DNA from: Nymphaea colorata
Lineage: Eukaryota > Streptophyta > Magnoliopsida > Nymphaeales > Nymphaeaceae
Length of the DNA: 64,000 bases
NCBI RefSeq assembly: GCF_008831285.2
Contig: NC_045139.1
Location: forward strand, 31,841,706-31,905,705
Direction of reading: 5' to 3'
A model generated the notes under the pieces. That model saw only the letters and a program-made list of their open reading frames with translations, was not told the origin of the DNA and made no database searches. This document shows, piece by piece, positions 10,320 through 24,425 of this stretch (position 1 is the stretch's first letter; each line of letters opens with the position of its first letter). A program made the position numbers and the translations under genes.

Positions 10320-12690
10320 CATCAAAACAAGTCACAAACTTAAAGGTATAAGGGTAATAGCCTTGACGGGTTTTTTACACAGAAAGTGATTTCTCTTAAA
10401 TAAACATTTAAAAAAAAAAATCTGATTTGTAGTCACATGAATCAGCATCTATATAGTCAATGCAAATCTAATTCATTAGTATCTTATCTTTAAGATTCAT
10501 AGGTAAAAAATGGAAGGCTACAAATTTGTCGTACTTCCACCATAGATCAGATAATCTTTCCTAAAATTACTGAATTTAATATTCTTATGCTTAAGAACCA
10601 AAGTGTGCATATATATATATATATATATCATCTTTAATCAACGTTGTAATGGACGGCTAAGAAAAAAACAAAAATAAAAAAATAGATATTTCATTACCTA
10701 ATATTGGTTCATATTTTTTTCTTTATTTTTCTATTAACCATAATTCATATGAATGAAGGGCCCATATGGCTGGATAAGTATCATCAACTAATATATAGCA
10801 TATATTTCATAACATATTAAAGAGAGCCAACACTATTTCACGCCTTTGAAGTACTTGGGAAAAGATTCTTTACATCAACGGCTGCTGACGGAACACGTCT
10901 CGATAGAACGGACGGCGGAACAGCTCTGCCTCGTCCACCCGTTGAAGTGGACAGCTCGTCCCAGCAGACGCCGTGCTGCGTGAATAGAGACAAACGCCTG
11001 AAAGGGCAACTTGGTGCCATATTTTTTTTTTTTTTTAGTAAGATAGTTTTTCACTTTTCTATTCAAAATTTAAAAGACTTTGGAGATATTGGTGATCTCA
11101 ATACTTCTGATTCCCATAGAATATTCGGCAAAAATGCATCCAAAAAAAAATCTGATATGAAAAAGAAAATTGAACATTTGAATGTGAAATAATTAGTTCC
11201 GAGTCGAACTTAAGAAATGTCATAACCGGATTCAAATTCAATTAGAAGTTGTTTTAATGTCATAATAAAGATCCAAATATGTATCTCAAAATAGGATTTG
11301 GATGCGAAAATAAATGTTAAATGAGCACCAAATCCATATGTTGAATCTAAAAATTAGGCAGAAATGTGTATAAATATTTTTCCATTATGTGAGCATCTGA
11401 TGATGATGTATCGAATTCGAATATGATCTGTTGGCATTCCTAATTATCATATGCGCACTTTTCTTCAAATTTAGGCCGTTTCCGAGCGGTCCTCCTTCTC
11501 TCATGGAGACAGAAGCATGTGCGAGTGGGCCCCCTACTAGGTATTTATGAGATATCTCCGTACCTTAGAATAGTAGACTACCTCGCTTCCTCTCCCTTCG
11601 TAGTCTTGCGTTCGACTGAATCGGCCGATTTGAATCGAATCAGTGAGCCTAGATCGCAATTCGGCTTTTTACTTTTGATATTTATAATATGTCCTTATTT
11701 TTTTTAACCAATTTCAAAATAATTCTGATTCCGATTTTCGTCCTCTTACTGTTCGATTCGATTGGAAAACCGATTTGGATAACACTGGTCCTGCCTATTT
11801 GGAGATCTTTTGGTCGAGATTTATCCGACCAACTAAGCAGCTGATGAAGTTGAACCCACATATGCACCCAATTTTCTTTTAAAACTTCGAGTCTTTGAGT
11901 TAATCATCATGTTTACGATCTTCTAGGGCATGTTTGATGGATCCGTTTTTTTGTTTTACTTTGAGATAAATGTTACCCGATTTCCGGGTATGACCGTATG
12001 AGTGGTGCCGCAATTGAATATGATGAAGTGAGAAAATCTAGAATATTGCGATCGATTTTTTATCTTTAAAGCTAGCCAGGGTGAGGGGCATTTTGGACTT
12101 TTTGCAAGAGGAGACTTCTTCCACCTCCTACTTTTGTCATTTTACATTTTTGTTGGTAGGGGTAGTTTGGTCCTTTCATGCACCCGGAAGCATTCTTATA
12201 AATGCGCGTAATAACTATTAAATATCCTAATACAACCCACCCATTGGCATCCAAAGCAGGTAATATGTCCCGGTAAGGGTCAAAATGACTAAAATGCCCT
12301 TGAATAGAGAAAACATAGCTTTGGTCACCAAGATAAAAAGAAAGATAGTATTTTGTAAAGACAAAAATACCCTTCACACAGTCACATGAGAGACCGAACA
12401 CGCGACTAGGCTTGCGTCGGCATGTTCTTTGAACATCATTGTGGCCTAACTTTCTAAGTAAAATTGTTTTTAAGTTTTCTTCAAGTGCGCTTGAGCTCAT
12501 CTTCTTTTTATATGCATATGCATTTGTATTATTGTATATTGAACTTTTGGTCCGAGTGTTGAACCATGATCCAAACATGTTTTCGAGTTCGGAAACCAAA
12601 TCTCCAAATCGGCGGAACTCACATTCCGCATGTTTCACATTCAAAGAATCCGGGTTTTGCTTATTTGGCATAGAACGGCTCGCGCTCTTG
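10320..12690. other. gene-free, AT-rich
   Basis: Contains a (TA)n run at 10610-10629 and homopolymers. A 199-codon minus-strand frame at 12072-12671 has no recognisable domain, and its DNA has the look of LTR or untranslated TE sequence (phrases such as GGTCAAAATGACTAAAATGCCC spread over it), so no gene is called. Confidence 0.45.
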
Positions 12691-13550
12691 CTAGTAGCGA
12701 AACTAGGTGTAGGCTTGTGTGGGCAATTGCCTACATAAAATCACATTATTTATTTTTAAGCATCAGCTCCTCCATATGATTAGTTTGTCACATTGGTGCT
12801 AAGAATGAGAATCCCAACACCCTCTTTAGACTTCCGTGCGGGGCGGGGGGGGGGCCGGCCTCCGTGTGGAATCAAACGGTCAAACAGAATATTTTTCCCT
12901 ACCCAAAAGTCAAAGCCCAGATCCGTCCTAATATGAGACCGTACGCTGCCACAAGGGGCCCACGCTCACGTGGAACAGTTGCTCCGCCGTGGGGCCCACG
13001 AGGTTGGAGATTCCAGTCCTCCAGCCACCCACGAGTGCACGGCCACACACTATGCGAAGCGGATACCGGATCGGGTTCGAGTACCGAATAAACCCGATTT
13101 GTACAATCTCGGTTCTTGGATCGTCTGTGAGGAGGCAGCGTGTGCAAGATCAAAGCCGGTATCGGTATTGTCCGATCCAGATCGAGTGTCCACCTTCCCA
13201 GCAGAAAATGGGCTCGGATCCGGATAGCGTTGCATCGTTTGTTATTTTAGATCCGATTTACCGGAATTGGGGGTGGGACCATGAACAGCTTGGATATGGG
13301 CCTGACCATTACCTGAACAGCCTTAATTCTCAAGGCCCCACATCTCATAATAATCCCAAGTACCAGAGTAAATGGTCTAGATCTGGTCTGATCTGTGGAT
13401 TTTGTCCTTTTTCTGTTATATTAAATTTCATTTTGATCCGATCAAATGGAGATTCGCTTTGCAGGATCCAATCCATTTAAAACCTTAGTGGATTGTGCTA
13501 GTGAAAGTTTTGTCGCCCCACCGGAAAAAAATTCTAGCTCTGCTAGTGGC
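12690..13550. other. possible MITE-family ends around a GC-rich insert
   Basis: At the left, GGCTTGTGTGGGCAATTGCC (12712) matches the core of the 4872/8266 element. At the right, GAAAAAAATTCTAGCTCTGC followed by TAGTG matches the other end of that family. Between them lie about 600 bp of GC-rich DNA with ACCGGATCGGGTT-type words. Either two fragments lie near each other, or one element carries unrelated DNA. No protein domain is recognised inside. Confidence 0.35.
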
Positions 13551-14289
13551 GCTACCCTTTCATAATGTGAACGGTTCATATATATAACACCTTATTTCAC
13601 ACGGATACCGTTCTTCACTTAAGTCCTAAAACAGCCCTAAACCTCCGAACATGAGAAAAGATGAATCCGTTTTAACTTTTTTTGGAGTACCTAACCGCAA
13701 CCACTGATGCAATGTTGAGGGAAGTAAATTATTTTATATTTTTGTATGTCGAAAAAATCAATATTTCTATACTCATAAATCATTTTTATATTCTCAACGA
13801 CTTTCCTAATCTAAATCTGCCTGTTTGATCATGTTAGTATACATCCAAATGTCATTACACTTTTGTTATCGGAGTTTTGATCTGATTTACAGTTATCCGA
13901 CCCAACTACTTCGAAACTTTACCTGGAAACCGATCGATAATTTTGCCCATTTTCTCGGCGAGAATTTCGATCGCAATTGGCTCCAAATCTTCCTCATAAA
14001 GTTGGGAGATCCAGACGCATTATCAAATCTGACATAATTGGATTTAGATTGGTACTCGGTCTTCAATTTCTGGAACTAACCAAGACCAAAAGCCAACCGT
14101 TTTGGAGTCGGGACAACTATGGATATTCAATTTGGATTCAAATTTCAGCCGAAACTCAAAATTCATTCGAACTCACTGATCCAAACGCAACTTGTGTATA
14201 AAATTTGAATCCCATTGTTAATGTCGTCTTATAAGTTGGATTCATGTTTCTTTGTTTATTTTTCCCAACAGAAATATGAACAAAAATAC

Positions 14290-14620
14290 GGCCAAGAAGA
14301 ACTTTGGGTCCCAGCTTCCGGGCACAGAACCCGACCCGGATTCGTCATCGGATCGGGTATCAGACGAACCCGACCCGCCGGGGGGAAGGGGGGACGTGGG
14401 GCCCATGCTCTCTCAACATGTCGTTGACGCGGCCAGCTGTCTCATAAAGGCCAAAACAAACTTGCCCGTCCCTCACGGCCGCCACGTCGGATTGTCCTCG
14501 TGGTCGTCGATTCCAATGGGACAAAACCCCTCCCACAATCGGCTCGGCTCGGCTCGGCTCGCTTTCGAGCCGAGATTTCACGGTCGGCCCAGCTTCACCC
14601 CCCGAAATCCAACGAAATGA
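14290..14620. other. GC-rich intergenic stretch
   Basis: Dense in ACCCGACCCG / GGATCGGGT and GGCTCGGCTCGGCTCGGCTC words. Short overlapping frames exist on both strands but none matches a known family. It may be the 5' region or relic of a repeat. The surrounding 13550-18700 holds only microsatellites (15107-15130, 15343-15375, 17115-17141), one tandem duplication and AT-rich DNA. Confidence 0.4.
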
Positions 14621-15339
14621 CAAATATGACCTCCAGTCTGGGGCAGGCGTCCGGTTCAGTTGGGAACCAACCGTTCCTCGATTTTAGATCGATTGAGAAT
14701 CTGAGTTCTTAAAAAACATGAAAGATTTTTTATTTTAAGAAGATGTGCGGAGTAAGATATAAGATACCTGATGATGATGATGTTTAATTGAGCAAATAGG
14801 ATAAGTATTTCATTCTATCTTGAAAGTAGAAGTTTTCATTCTTAGCTAAATTTCGGCATCTAAGATGACATACGGGTATCCAACTAAGAGAGTTGACGCA
14901 ACGAGAGTTCAAAATGAAAACTAGTGGCCCGCCAGCCCCATCTTGTCCATTATGCCAATCCCATCCAGAATGCAATATGATATTTAATCAGTTGAAAACA
15001 ATGATAGGTAGCTTTTTAATTATTAGGATAAAATGCTTGAAAATTAAATAAGTATTTATGAAGGATTGACATGTATTAAACAACAGTTATGAAAACACAC
15101 ACACTCATATATATATATATATATATATAATTGAATAGTGACTTTAGATTTTTAGAGTCACTTAATCATTTAACTGATCCAATAGACGATAGAGAAAATG
15201 AAGAAGAAAAAAGTGATAAGGATTTTGGTCATCTAGTATTACTTTAAACTTTTTTCTCAATGTTTTTCTCTTAACCTTCCACTTATTTTAGATGGACAGA
15301 CTTGGTTAGATAGTTGTTTGACTCTAAATAACCAAAGTC

Positions 15340-15381
<42 letters not shown>

Positions 15382-16359
15382 GGTTTAATGGTAATGAAGA
15401 GGGTATATATGCTTGCCTACCTTGGCGGCCTCAACTTGGACTCATTGTAATGTGGACTGGTATAAAGAGATAATGAAGACATATGATGAAGAATGAAAAG
15501 TCAAGTATCCTTTCCTTTTTGTCCTCAAGTCTGACTTGTGTAGGAGGTTGATGCCCAGAACAATTGAACAAGAAATCGTAGTTTCGATGTCGCTAATCCA
15601 AGTAGCCATGGTAAACCCAAGTCAATAACTAAGCACATGCAATCTAAGTATGTTTGATTCTCTTTTTTGGCATTTAGCCGTTCGAATCAAGAGATCATTT
15701 GAAGGACATTTATGTAAACGTCTTGATGGGGATTCTTCTTGACTCAGCTTTGTAAACTTTATAAATTAAGACAACTTTTGCAAGGTTTTGAAAATCCTAT
15801 TGTGAGATTTTCTTCAAGTTTTTAGCCGTATGCTTAAGGTGTTACGATTCAACAGTTTTGAAAATCTTGTTCTTCACCATACTATTCTCGTCACTCAAAC
15901 AATTGTTGAGGCCTCATTCCTCGTCTTACCTCAGGGTCTAGAGTTGCATCGGTACCACAGATAGGCAAAACTTATCGCAGAATCGAAGAGGGCTCATGTT
16001 ACCCGAACTAGGGACCAATTGTCTACTGGCCATTATAATTCACTCTACTCGGACACCAACTAGAGTGATTTTCGCCCAAACTAACCTATGCCTCCTGTCT
16101 GACCAACTCTAATCAATTTTATAACTGGATTTTTTATATCCAACAAGATTAAGAACCAAAACCATATGTAAGATGGTATATTAAGAATATCAATCAACAG
16201 GAATTTCAAAACTCTTCGATGTAAATCTATCATTAGATCTTCTTTCCCACATACTTAAAGAGAGAACGAAGAAGACTCAGCTTACTAGTTTTTGTAAGTA
16301 TAAACTTATAGACACCATCAAGTTTAGATGTTTTTCTTTTTTTTTTTTCACCGCAAACC

Positions 16360-16441
16360 TGTAAATACGATCTTCTAAATTAGTTGGTATATCAAAAGAA
16401 TGTAAATACGATCTTCTAAATTAGTTGGTATATCAAAAGAA
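16360..16441. repeat. 41-bp direct tandem duplication
   Basis: The unit from TGTAAATACGATCTTCTAAA through TTAGTTGGTATATCAAAAGAA occurs twice back to back with no differences, so the duplication is recent. Confidence 0.95.
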
Positions 16442-18887
16442 GTTGAGTAACTTCTAATACATTAGTGATACAACTTTAACGTGAAAAGCTAGTGTTGGTC
16501 ATTATATACACTTATATATGTATATATATGGTATTCAAGAAAATTATTTGTGTATATATGGCATGTGGGGATAAGTAGTAATGTTTTGAGGCTGCATTAA
16601 AATGTGTGTTTTGAAAGATTCTCGGTTTAAACAATAACATGAACGCTACATGTAAAAAACTATGAATTTAAAGTCAGAATGAGAGGTCCGACTTTGAATA
16701 TATGGATATGATCTGAATCCACGGAAAAAACAAACACAACCTAAAAGGAATTAGTAATTGTTTAATGGAAATCGGTTTAGTTATCGAGTAGTGAAATCGT
16801 GCAATGTCATGGTTTCAATGTTCTTCATTGTGAACAAAAGAGTACTTCAAAACGGACAACATTTTGTTGATCGACCATGCGCGTAGCTGTTAACATGCAA
16901 TGCGATTGTTCGGGAAAAAATTAAAAAAGAAAGAGGTTCACATGTGAGAGAGAGATAGAGAGAGAGTTAAAGTTGACAAGTATAGCGTTTGTTTTCTGGT
17001 CTCTGGGAGTCTGAGCCCCTTGTGAGATAAGCATTAAATGCTCTGCAGTACATTAAGTGTCAAGTATTATTCTCTTTTTTTTTTCTAAAATTTATTCAAT
17101 GCAATCTCCAGTGTTATATATATATATATATATATATATAAAGTGAAAGAGATAAAATTATTGGATTTGGATAAACTTTTCACAACATACCATCCTTGCA
17201 TCGAGCGGCATGTTTACTTACATCCAGTCAAAGTCAGGAACATTTAGTAACATTTTATAAACTATGATGCCCTTTATTTTCCCGAGCTCTCTTGATGGCT
17301 TATAATGTGTCAAAACTTTTGTTTTTCGTTGATTTTCAACTCATTGATTGAAATTTTCTTGTTTTTTAGAAAAACTAAAATTATTAAGTGTTTGCAAGAT
17401 ATAATATAATAACTTATTAAAAAAATATTCATTGAGCTTGAAATGCAGAAATGTGTTTAAGGTGTGTGTACTTATGTGCACAGATTTCTCTGTCTGGCTT
17501 GGTATAAAGTAATCCTTAAATCTCTCACAATACACAGCCCGATATAATCTATTTAATCGCATCTGCTCAATGTATTCAACATGACTGAACAATTTTACCT
17601 ATATATATATATATAGCGAGGATGACATATTATGATGAAACAAACTTAGGAAGAATTGAAATCAGTCGGTTGATGAGACGATTTTTAAAAAGGGTTTCTA
17701 AAAACACCATGTCACAAGAGTATTAGCAACCATTTATGACACAAACACAATCTATAATGTTTTAGTGAATAGTTATGGTGTATCTTAAAGATATATTTAA
17801 ATTTTTAGTCATTCTGCAGCTTCCTGATTTCAGTTTTCCATAGATTATGAGTTGACGCATTTATGATTAAACAAACTCACGATAGAATCAGACTAGGTAG
17901 GATTCTAATCTCATTAGAAACGAAAGGTGCCCGTATCTACAAAACTCATATGCAGTCCTTCCAGTATCAATCGGATGCGGAACACAAAAACCAAGAAAAA
18001 AAAAGGGATCAGACTACAAAAAGATCTACGCTTTGTTCGTTCAGATTATGAAAGAGATTTATGCTGGCTCCGATTCCTTAGCCATCCCTTACATTACGTC
18101 TTTCCTGCGCCAAATTCTGCGCAGACTCCTCGCGCATTGAAGCCGCTAAGTCAAGAAAGAAAAGAAAGGCCATGGAAGTTAAAAGACACGTACTTCTCAT
18201 GCTCTCTCTCTTAAACTTCAAACAACGACGGCGACGGACGTTTTGATAAGGCTTTTGAATCCGTTCTGCTGCATCCTTTACGTAAAACACGACGTTGGCA
18301 GAGAAGGTTTCTTGGCCATTTGGAGGACAGAAAGGTAAAGGGCATCGACAGAGAGAGCGTGGTTTCCTAGACGGCGATGAACGTCATCAGGAGTCCAATG
18401 ATACTGTTCCCCTCTTCCTTTGGCCCCACTCTAACGCAATATCTTATATAAACTATATGGTATATAATATATTATACTGTATGCAATATATTTGAGTATT
18501 TTTCATGGTAAATTTATTACAGATAACGCATCTGTTTCCCTCGTTATTATCTTTGCTTGCAGAGCCTTTTCTTTTTCCATCTCCCTCAGCGGCTTCTGTG
18601 TATTTCCATGACGTCACGCAACTCAAATGTAAAGGGGAGCGAGAGAGAGATTTAGGGTTTGAGGAGACCGGGGGGAAGCTGATAAGCTTAGAGTAGGAGG
18701 AGCTACGATGCTTTAGGAACTCTCTTTTTCCCTTTATAGCTCTTCTTCGTCTTCTTCTTGTTCTGTTCTTCTTGTTTAGTCCGAATCATGAACCACACTG
18801 GCCGAGAGGAGGAGGACTGGTTCTTAAGCATGGGTCTGTGATGATCTGGAGAAGCAGGAGAGAGGGGAGGGAGAAGAAGAGGGCAAA

Positions 18888-21365
18888 ATGCAACCAGGGT
18901 ATGGAATTCCAGAGATCCAACAATTCATGGTGGATTCTACCTTCTTTACGCCTCCCAATGAGTTGAACCCATCTTCCCAGCAGAAGCACCACCACCACCT
19001 GCAGCTTCAGCAGCAGCACCACCACCAACAGCAGCACCAGCAGCAGAGCAGGAGCTACAGTACTTACCAGCACCTCCACCCGTTTCTTGAGTTTCAAGAC
19101 TTGCAGCAGCCGAGGGTGCACCCTCAACCGCCGCATCTGCTCCTCGAGGCGGGGCCGGAGAACGTCCCTTCCGCTCGCCTTTTCCCTTTCGTGTCCAATT
19201 TCAGGCATGTGGTGGACGCCGACGAGCCCGGATGCAGCCGCGAGAGGCAGCACCGCCACCACCATCTTGCAGACGATGATTTGTCTCTTGGGGACGACGG
19301 CTTGGACCGGAGGTGGCCCAGAGAGGAAGTGGTCGGTGCCAAGAGCCCCATGGATTCCGTCAGAGGACCAGTTTGGTAAAGAAAACAAGAACATGCACCA
19401 TTTTCTGCCATTATCCCTTTCTTTGCGGCCTTGGCCTTCACCCGTCTTCAGATCCTCTTCTTTTTACCTACTTCTCAGTCTTGATTGATCGGGGAATTAC
19501 TTTGAGATCTTAGAATGTGTTGCACATGATTAATTTCTGTGTAAATTGAGAGTTCCCGTTTTTAGTTTTTCTTCTGCAGTCTGTAGGGCCATAGGTCTCA
19601 CATTCCAGGAAGGTAAAGGAGGGAAGAAAGACAAAACAAAGCCAATTTGTTGAGGAATCAAAGTTTTTAGAGTTCCTTGTGACTATTTTCAGTTTCTTGT
19701 TTAAACCTTTATACCTCAGTAAAAGAGGCAGATTGTCAAACCCCTTATTAAAAAAGGATTTCTTTCGGTTCTCCAACTCAAGACCTAAATTGAAACTTCG
19801 GAAGATATATTTTACTCCTATTAAAAATTCAGCATCTTATTTTATTTTTGGTTCATAGTTTATGGCATTGCAATTAATTCTTAGAACACGGAATCCAAAA
19901 TTGAGACTCTGAGAAAATTGAGAGAGAAAAAAAGAAGAGAAAACAGATCTGTTGCTTGCTCTTCTAGATGCAATTTCAGCCATCACCATCATCATGAATT
20001 TTTGCACAGCCATTGACGAATCAGACTGCTAAAGTTGCTTAATTGTGCAGGAAGCTTTCAGGTTTCGGCCACAATGAAGAGAATGGGCAGGCACCCGTCA
20101 CGAAGAGATACAGGAAGGGGGAAGAAAACGAGCTGCCGCCGGAGAGCAAGAACAGTTGCAGTACCAGCTACCGCCTCTTCAATGAGCTCGAGCTCATCTT
20201 ATCCCGAGAGCTGCAGGCAGGTTCGGGGTCGGCGCTCACCGGTGACAACAACCCTCCTCCGCCGGCGGGCAACCCTAGCTCTGCGGCCGAAACCGCCGGT
20301 GCCCACGTCGACCTGGCTTCCGAGACCTCCCCAGACGAGGAGGGCTCGCTTAGAAAGATGCAGCAACTTGAGGTGCAGCAACTTGAGGAGCAACAACAGA
20401 GGAAGAAGAAGAGGAAGAGGAAGCAACAGCAGCAATTGGGGTCGATTGCAGCCTTCTTCGAGAAATTAGTGAACCAGCTGATGGAGCACCAGGAGGCGCT
20501 GCACCGCAAGTTCATGGAGGTGATGGAGAAGAGAGACCAAGAGAGGCAGAGAAGGGAGGAGGAATGGCGTCGGCAGGAGGCGGCGAGGCTCACCAAGGAG
20601 AGGGCACTCCGCTCTCAGGAGGAAGCCGCCGCGTCGTCGAGGGAGGCCGCCATCATCTCCTTCCTGGAAAAGTTCGCCAACGAGTTAGCCAACCTACCAA
20701 CCAAGAGGCCGGACGTCACCATCAGCCAGAATGAGACCTCGACACAGCCGGAGACGACGTCGGAGACCAACCGGGAAAGCGGCGAAAACCGGCGGTGGCC
20801 CAAGTCGGAGGTGAACGCTCTGATCAAGGTGCGAGGCCGGTTGGAGGGAAAGTTCCGGGAGCCCGGCCTCAAGGGACCGCTCTGGGAGGAGGTGAGCTCA
20901 GCCATGGCTGCCATGGGCTACGCGAGGAGCGCCAAGAGGTGCAAGGAGAAGTGGGAGAACATCAACAAGTACTTCAGGAAGACGAAGGACAGTACCAAGA
21001 CGCGATCCAAGCAATCCAAGACGTGCCCTTACTTCCACCAGCTCGACCTCCTTTACAGCAACAAAGCCGTCGCCTCCGCCGCTGCCGCTGCCGGCGCTCC
21101 CACCAACACAGAACTCTTAGACGCAATGCTGACCGCCGGTGGCAGCCGCAAGGAGGAGATCGGCGCAGGCAGCAGCAGGAGCCTGATGGCCAACGGCGAG
21201 AACGACAATGAGGAAGGCGGGAATGAGGAGGAAGACGACGAGGATGTGGAGGAGGAAGACGAAGTCGAAGACGATGATGAAGAAGAAAGGGAGAAGCAGC
21301 AACACGACGAGAGGAAGAGAGGAAAGAGAAAGGAGAGAGAGGGGGAGGCGGAAGGAGAGGAATAG
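18888..21365 (+). CDS. GT2L: GT-2-like trihelix transcription factor
   Basis: Two exons: 18888-19375 and 20051-21365, joined at TTTG|GTAAAG ... TTGTGCAG|GA within a Trp codon; 600 aa. Exon 1 is rich in His and Gln and ends in RRWPREE, the start of an N-terminal trihelix. Exon 2 opens with KLSGFGH and reaches YRLFNELE, matching the end of that domain, but the middle is shortened and the core is decayed. A basic stretch and a central alpha-helical/coiled-coil region follow (about 298-360), as in GT-2 proteins. The C-terminal trihelix at about 410-497 is intact, with RRWPKSEVNALIKVR, GPLWEEVS, SAKRCKEKWENINKYFRK and CPYFHQLD. An acidic Glu/Asp tail (about 555-590) and a basic end close the protein. 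The family acts in the nucleus on GT elements; the closest remembered relative is Arabidopsis AtGT2L (At5g28300), which also has a divergent first domain. The symbol rests on that resemblance only. Confidence 0.88.
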
Positions 21366-22275
21366 GGCGTGCAGTCTGGGTCACTAAGCTTGTTCATAAT
21401 CTAACGGCTAGAACAAATACCGCCGCTTCCTCTCCGGCCGTCGCCACCACCACCTCAGGCCATGGTGGCTCAGCTGTGGGGGAAAGAGAACGGTTTTCTC
21501 TAAGCATCCTTTCATCATCAACAACGAGGCCTTTTCATTAGCGTCACCGTTATCAATTATTATTATTATTGCTCCATTATTCTTTTCTTTTTCAAGAGAT
21601 GTATTTGTGAATTTTGAGCAGGAAGAATAAGAAAAATTATCTTGTTTATCAATTTTTCTCGTTTTCGGCTGATGGGTAGGCGATGAAGTTGTTTGATCTT
21701 AGAGAAAAAATGCAAGAAGAGTGAAGCACAGGGAGAAACAGGCCGGACGGGTCCGAGGCAATCAGTGTCGCAGGTCTGGACGTCCTTCTCTCGCCGGGTC
21801 AGAGAGCTCCCCACCACGATCAGTTCCGTCCTTTGCAATCAAAGAGTGAGGTCGTTTTCGCTTGCGTGTGAAACGGCCGGCGGTGCGCCGATGCTGCCGG
21901 CAGGGTAAACAACGGAAACGCTGACGACACCCGCACGGCGGAGGGTCACGCACGAGCTCTGTTCAGTGCTCCCTCTCCGAGATTCCAACCCAAAAATGTA
22001 TCGTCGGCCACTTCCTTCACCGAACACCCACTCTCTCTCTCTCTTGCTCGTTTATCCGGCCTTTTCACCGGATTCCGGCTGTTTCTCAAAATTTTGTTCA
22101 CCCAAACACGAGATCAGATTCTTCAACGGTATGGATCTTAAAAACAATCATAAAATTTGATACGTACGTCCACCTCCATTTTACTGAATTTAATCATGTC
22201 TGTAAAATTTGATGTACTTTCATTTTTTAAAGTATTGATGGCCGTATTGGAGTATAAGTGAGTCTACCTTACAAG

Positions 22276-22399
<124 letters not shown>

Positions 22400-22400
<1 letters not shown>

Positions 22401-23985
22401 TATTTTTTTCTTAGAACCCCTAAATCTAAAAAAACTGCAGCTTTTTTTTTCTTTGTTTAAAGTGTGGTTAACTTCACTGCTCCTTTGTGCCCATCCCATG
22501 GGTTCCCTTTGTGTTCATCTCATCGCTTTCACATGTTTTGAAACATGTTACGATGTTACGATGTAGAGGTAAAACATATTGAAACATGATAGTAACCATT
22601 TCAAAACTCAAACTCAAGCCCTTAAAAGAGTCAGACAACCTTACCATAGGTCTAGTACGCTACCACCCTTATAAATCTTTAGAACCTATAGCCTAACAAC
22701 AGATATTATTAATGCACAAATTATAATGCTTTTAGGAGCAAACTCTTTATAAATGTTCCCCCAACTGCCGATCAAATTTCAATTTATTATGTATAATCTG
22801 CAAGTGAATTGGTGTAATAGACGAGGCAACTGCTTGTAGGCAGTCAACATCTGTGTCGAATTCCTGTGGTATCAAATTCTCTTTGGAGCACCGATATGCA
22901 AGCTAAAGTGAGGCATCGAGGCTTCCTATCTGTTTTTAATTGTTTGTACTAGACAACCATTTTGAACTTGAAATTGATAGATCTGACGAAGAAGCCGAGA
23001 ATTTAAAAATCAGTTCTAAAATGAGACTGACTTTATACATTTTCCTTGATCCCTTGGTTGTAAACTGAACTAAAAAGACAAATTTTGAAATGCATCTTAA
23101 ATTTTAAGTTAATAAATTGCATACTTAAGGATTTGATGCTGTTAAAAGTACAGCTACCCTTTTTCTTTTGTTTAAACAAAAAGTCTAACAGCTGTTCTAA
23201 GTGGCAAAAGTAACCTTTTGCTTGTTAAACACAAAAATTAAGAGATTTTGATTATTTACCTTTTTCTTCTATAACCATGCAGACAACACAAAGAATGAAA
23301 TTAATATTATTTAAGAGTTTTTTTTTTCTTGATTCTAGAACTCATCCTGTGTTTCAAATCAGCTCAATCAAATTAGCAAGAATCAATTTTCTGCTAGAAG
23401 GTGTTTGCTAAGAAAAAGTTTTTAAAAAAATTGTGTTCTTGATCAAATTCGTGTTCATGAAATAGGTAAAATATCATGTTCTATTCTAAAAATCAAAACG
23501 GGGATTTTTGCTCCACATTTGACTCGTAGATCTAAAGAACAATTTCTATAGTCACAAAATTTTTGTATGGTGCTTTTCAGTTATGTGTTCTAGAAATATG
23601 TATTTCTAAAACATAGTGCTTCTACCTTAACAAACACCCAATGAAGGTGCTAAAATGGGGGAATGTGATCCTTTCGAATCATTAAAATATAATTTTTGAA
23701 GAACTAATTACATGCAACTTATCTATAGTTTTTGTCTCATTACATAAATTTTTCTAGTTTTCTCTCTTGCACTTCTCCAAGCAGAGGAAGTAACGGTTCC
23801 TGTCCCAGTGAGGGTAGCGAGAGATGAAACATGGCAATGTGAGCTGAGTAGCAGCATAAGATCAAAGGAAAATTTAACAAACCTTTTTTAAAAAATAAAA
23901 TTATTTTCAAAGAATAAAAATTAACTCACAGTAAGCAATTGGAAGTAGATGGAATCCAAGTATGGTCTGTACGTGGTGTTTCTGT
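22400..23985. other. gene-free, AT-rich
   Basis: No coding signal or strong repeat was recognised. Confidence 0.5.
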
Positions 23986-23989
23986 TCTT

Positions 23990-24060
23990 CAGTGGCGGAG
24001 TTAAGTGTAAACTTGTGTGGGCAAGTGTAAACTTGTGTGGGCAGTTGCCCACACAAGCCA
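23990..24060. repeat. fragment of the hAT-type MITE family with internal duplication
   Basis: Begins CAGTGGCGGAG and carries the word AAACTTGTGTGGGCA twice in tandem (spaced 21 bp), then CAGTTGCCCACACAAGCC. The match to the 4872/8266 core is clear; the rest of the element is missing. Confidence 0.6.
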
Positions 24061-24149
24061 AGGTAATTTCCTTTATTTGCAGAGTAGTTTTAAATTCGTC
24101 TAATCATTTTTAAATTCAAATGAACAGCCATTTTGAACATGTTGAACAT

Positions 24150-24425
24150 GCAGATAAGGCTAGGCATCGGGTCGGGCACCTGGCCCAAAAAAATGTACCG
24201 GGCCAGCTCAAAAGGGTCCGACTGAGCCCAGTTCAGCTTGATAATTTTTTTTAATATATATTTTATTAATTTATATATATAATTATAATATTTTGTTATG
24301 AATAATTATTTTTATATATTATTTTATATTAAAAATATATGTTTTAAATTTAATCGAGGTCGGGCTCAGGATCAGGTTTTAAGTGTCGGGTCAAGCCCAA
24401 ACCTACAATTGACAAGTGTACTGCT
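24150..24425. repeat. CGGGTCGGGC / GGCCC-rich degenerate element
   Basis: Left part ATCGGGTCGGGCACCTGGCC, right part TCGGGCTCAGG ... GTGTCGGGTCAAGCCC, around a very AT-rich centre. The ends look like degenerate inverted partners, as in the repeat at 61866-62035. Confidence 0.45.

Noticed and set aside
12072-12671. 199-codon minus-strand open frame
   Set aside because: No domain, no splice context, composition like untranslated repeat DNA, and phrases typical of plant LTR or intergenic repeats. Not called as a gene.
18786-19394. 202-codon frame antisense to trihelix exon 1
   Set aside because: Its length comes from the His/Gln-rich codons of the real exon read backwards (Leu/Val runs). The plus-strand exon has the splice logic and domain match.
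20168-21397. several antisense frames over trihelix exon 2
   Set aside because: Ser/Cys/Leu-rich shadows of a GC-rich, Glu/Lys-rich coding exon.
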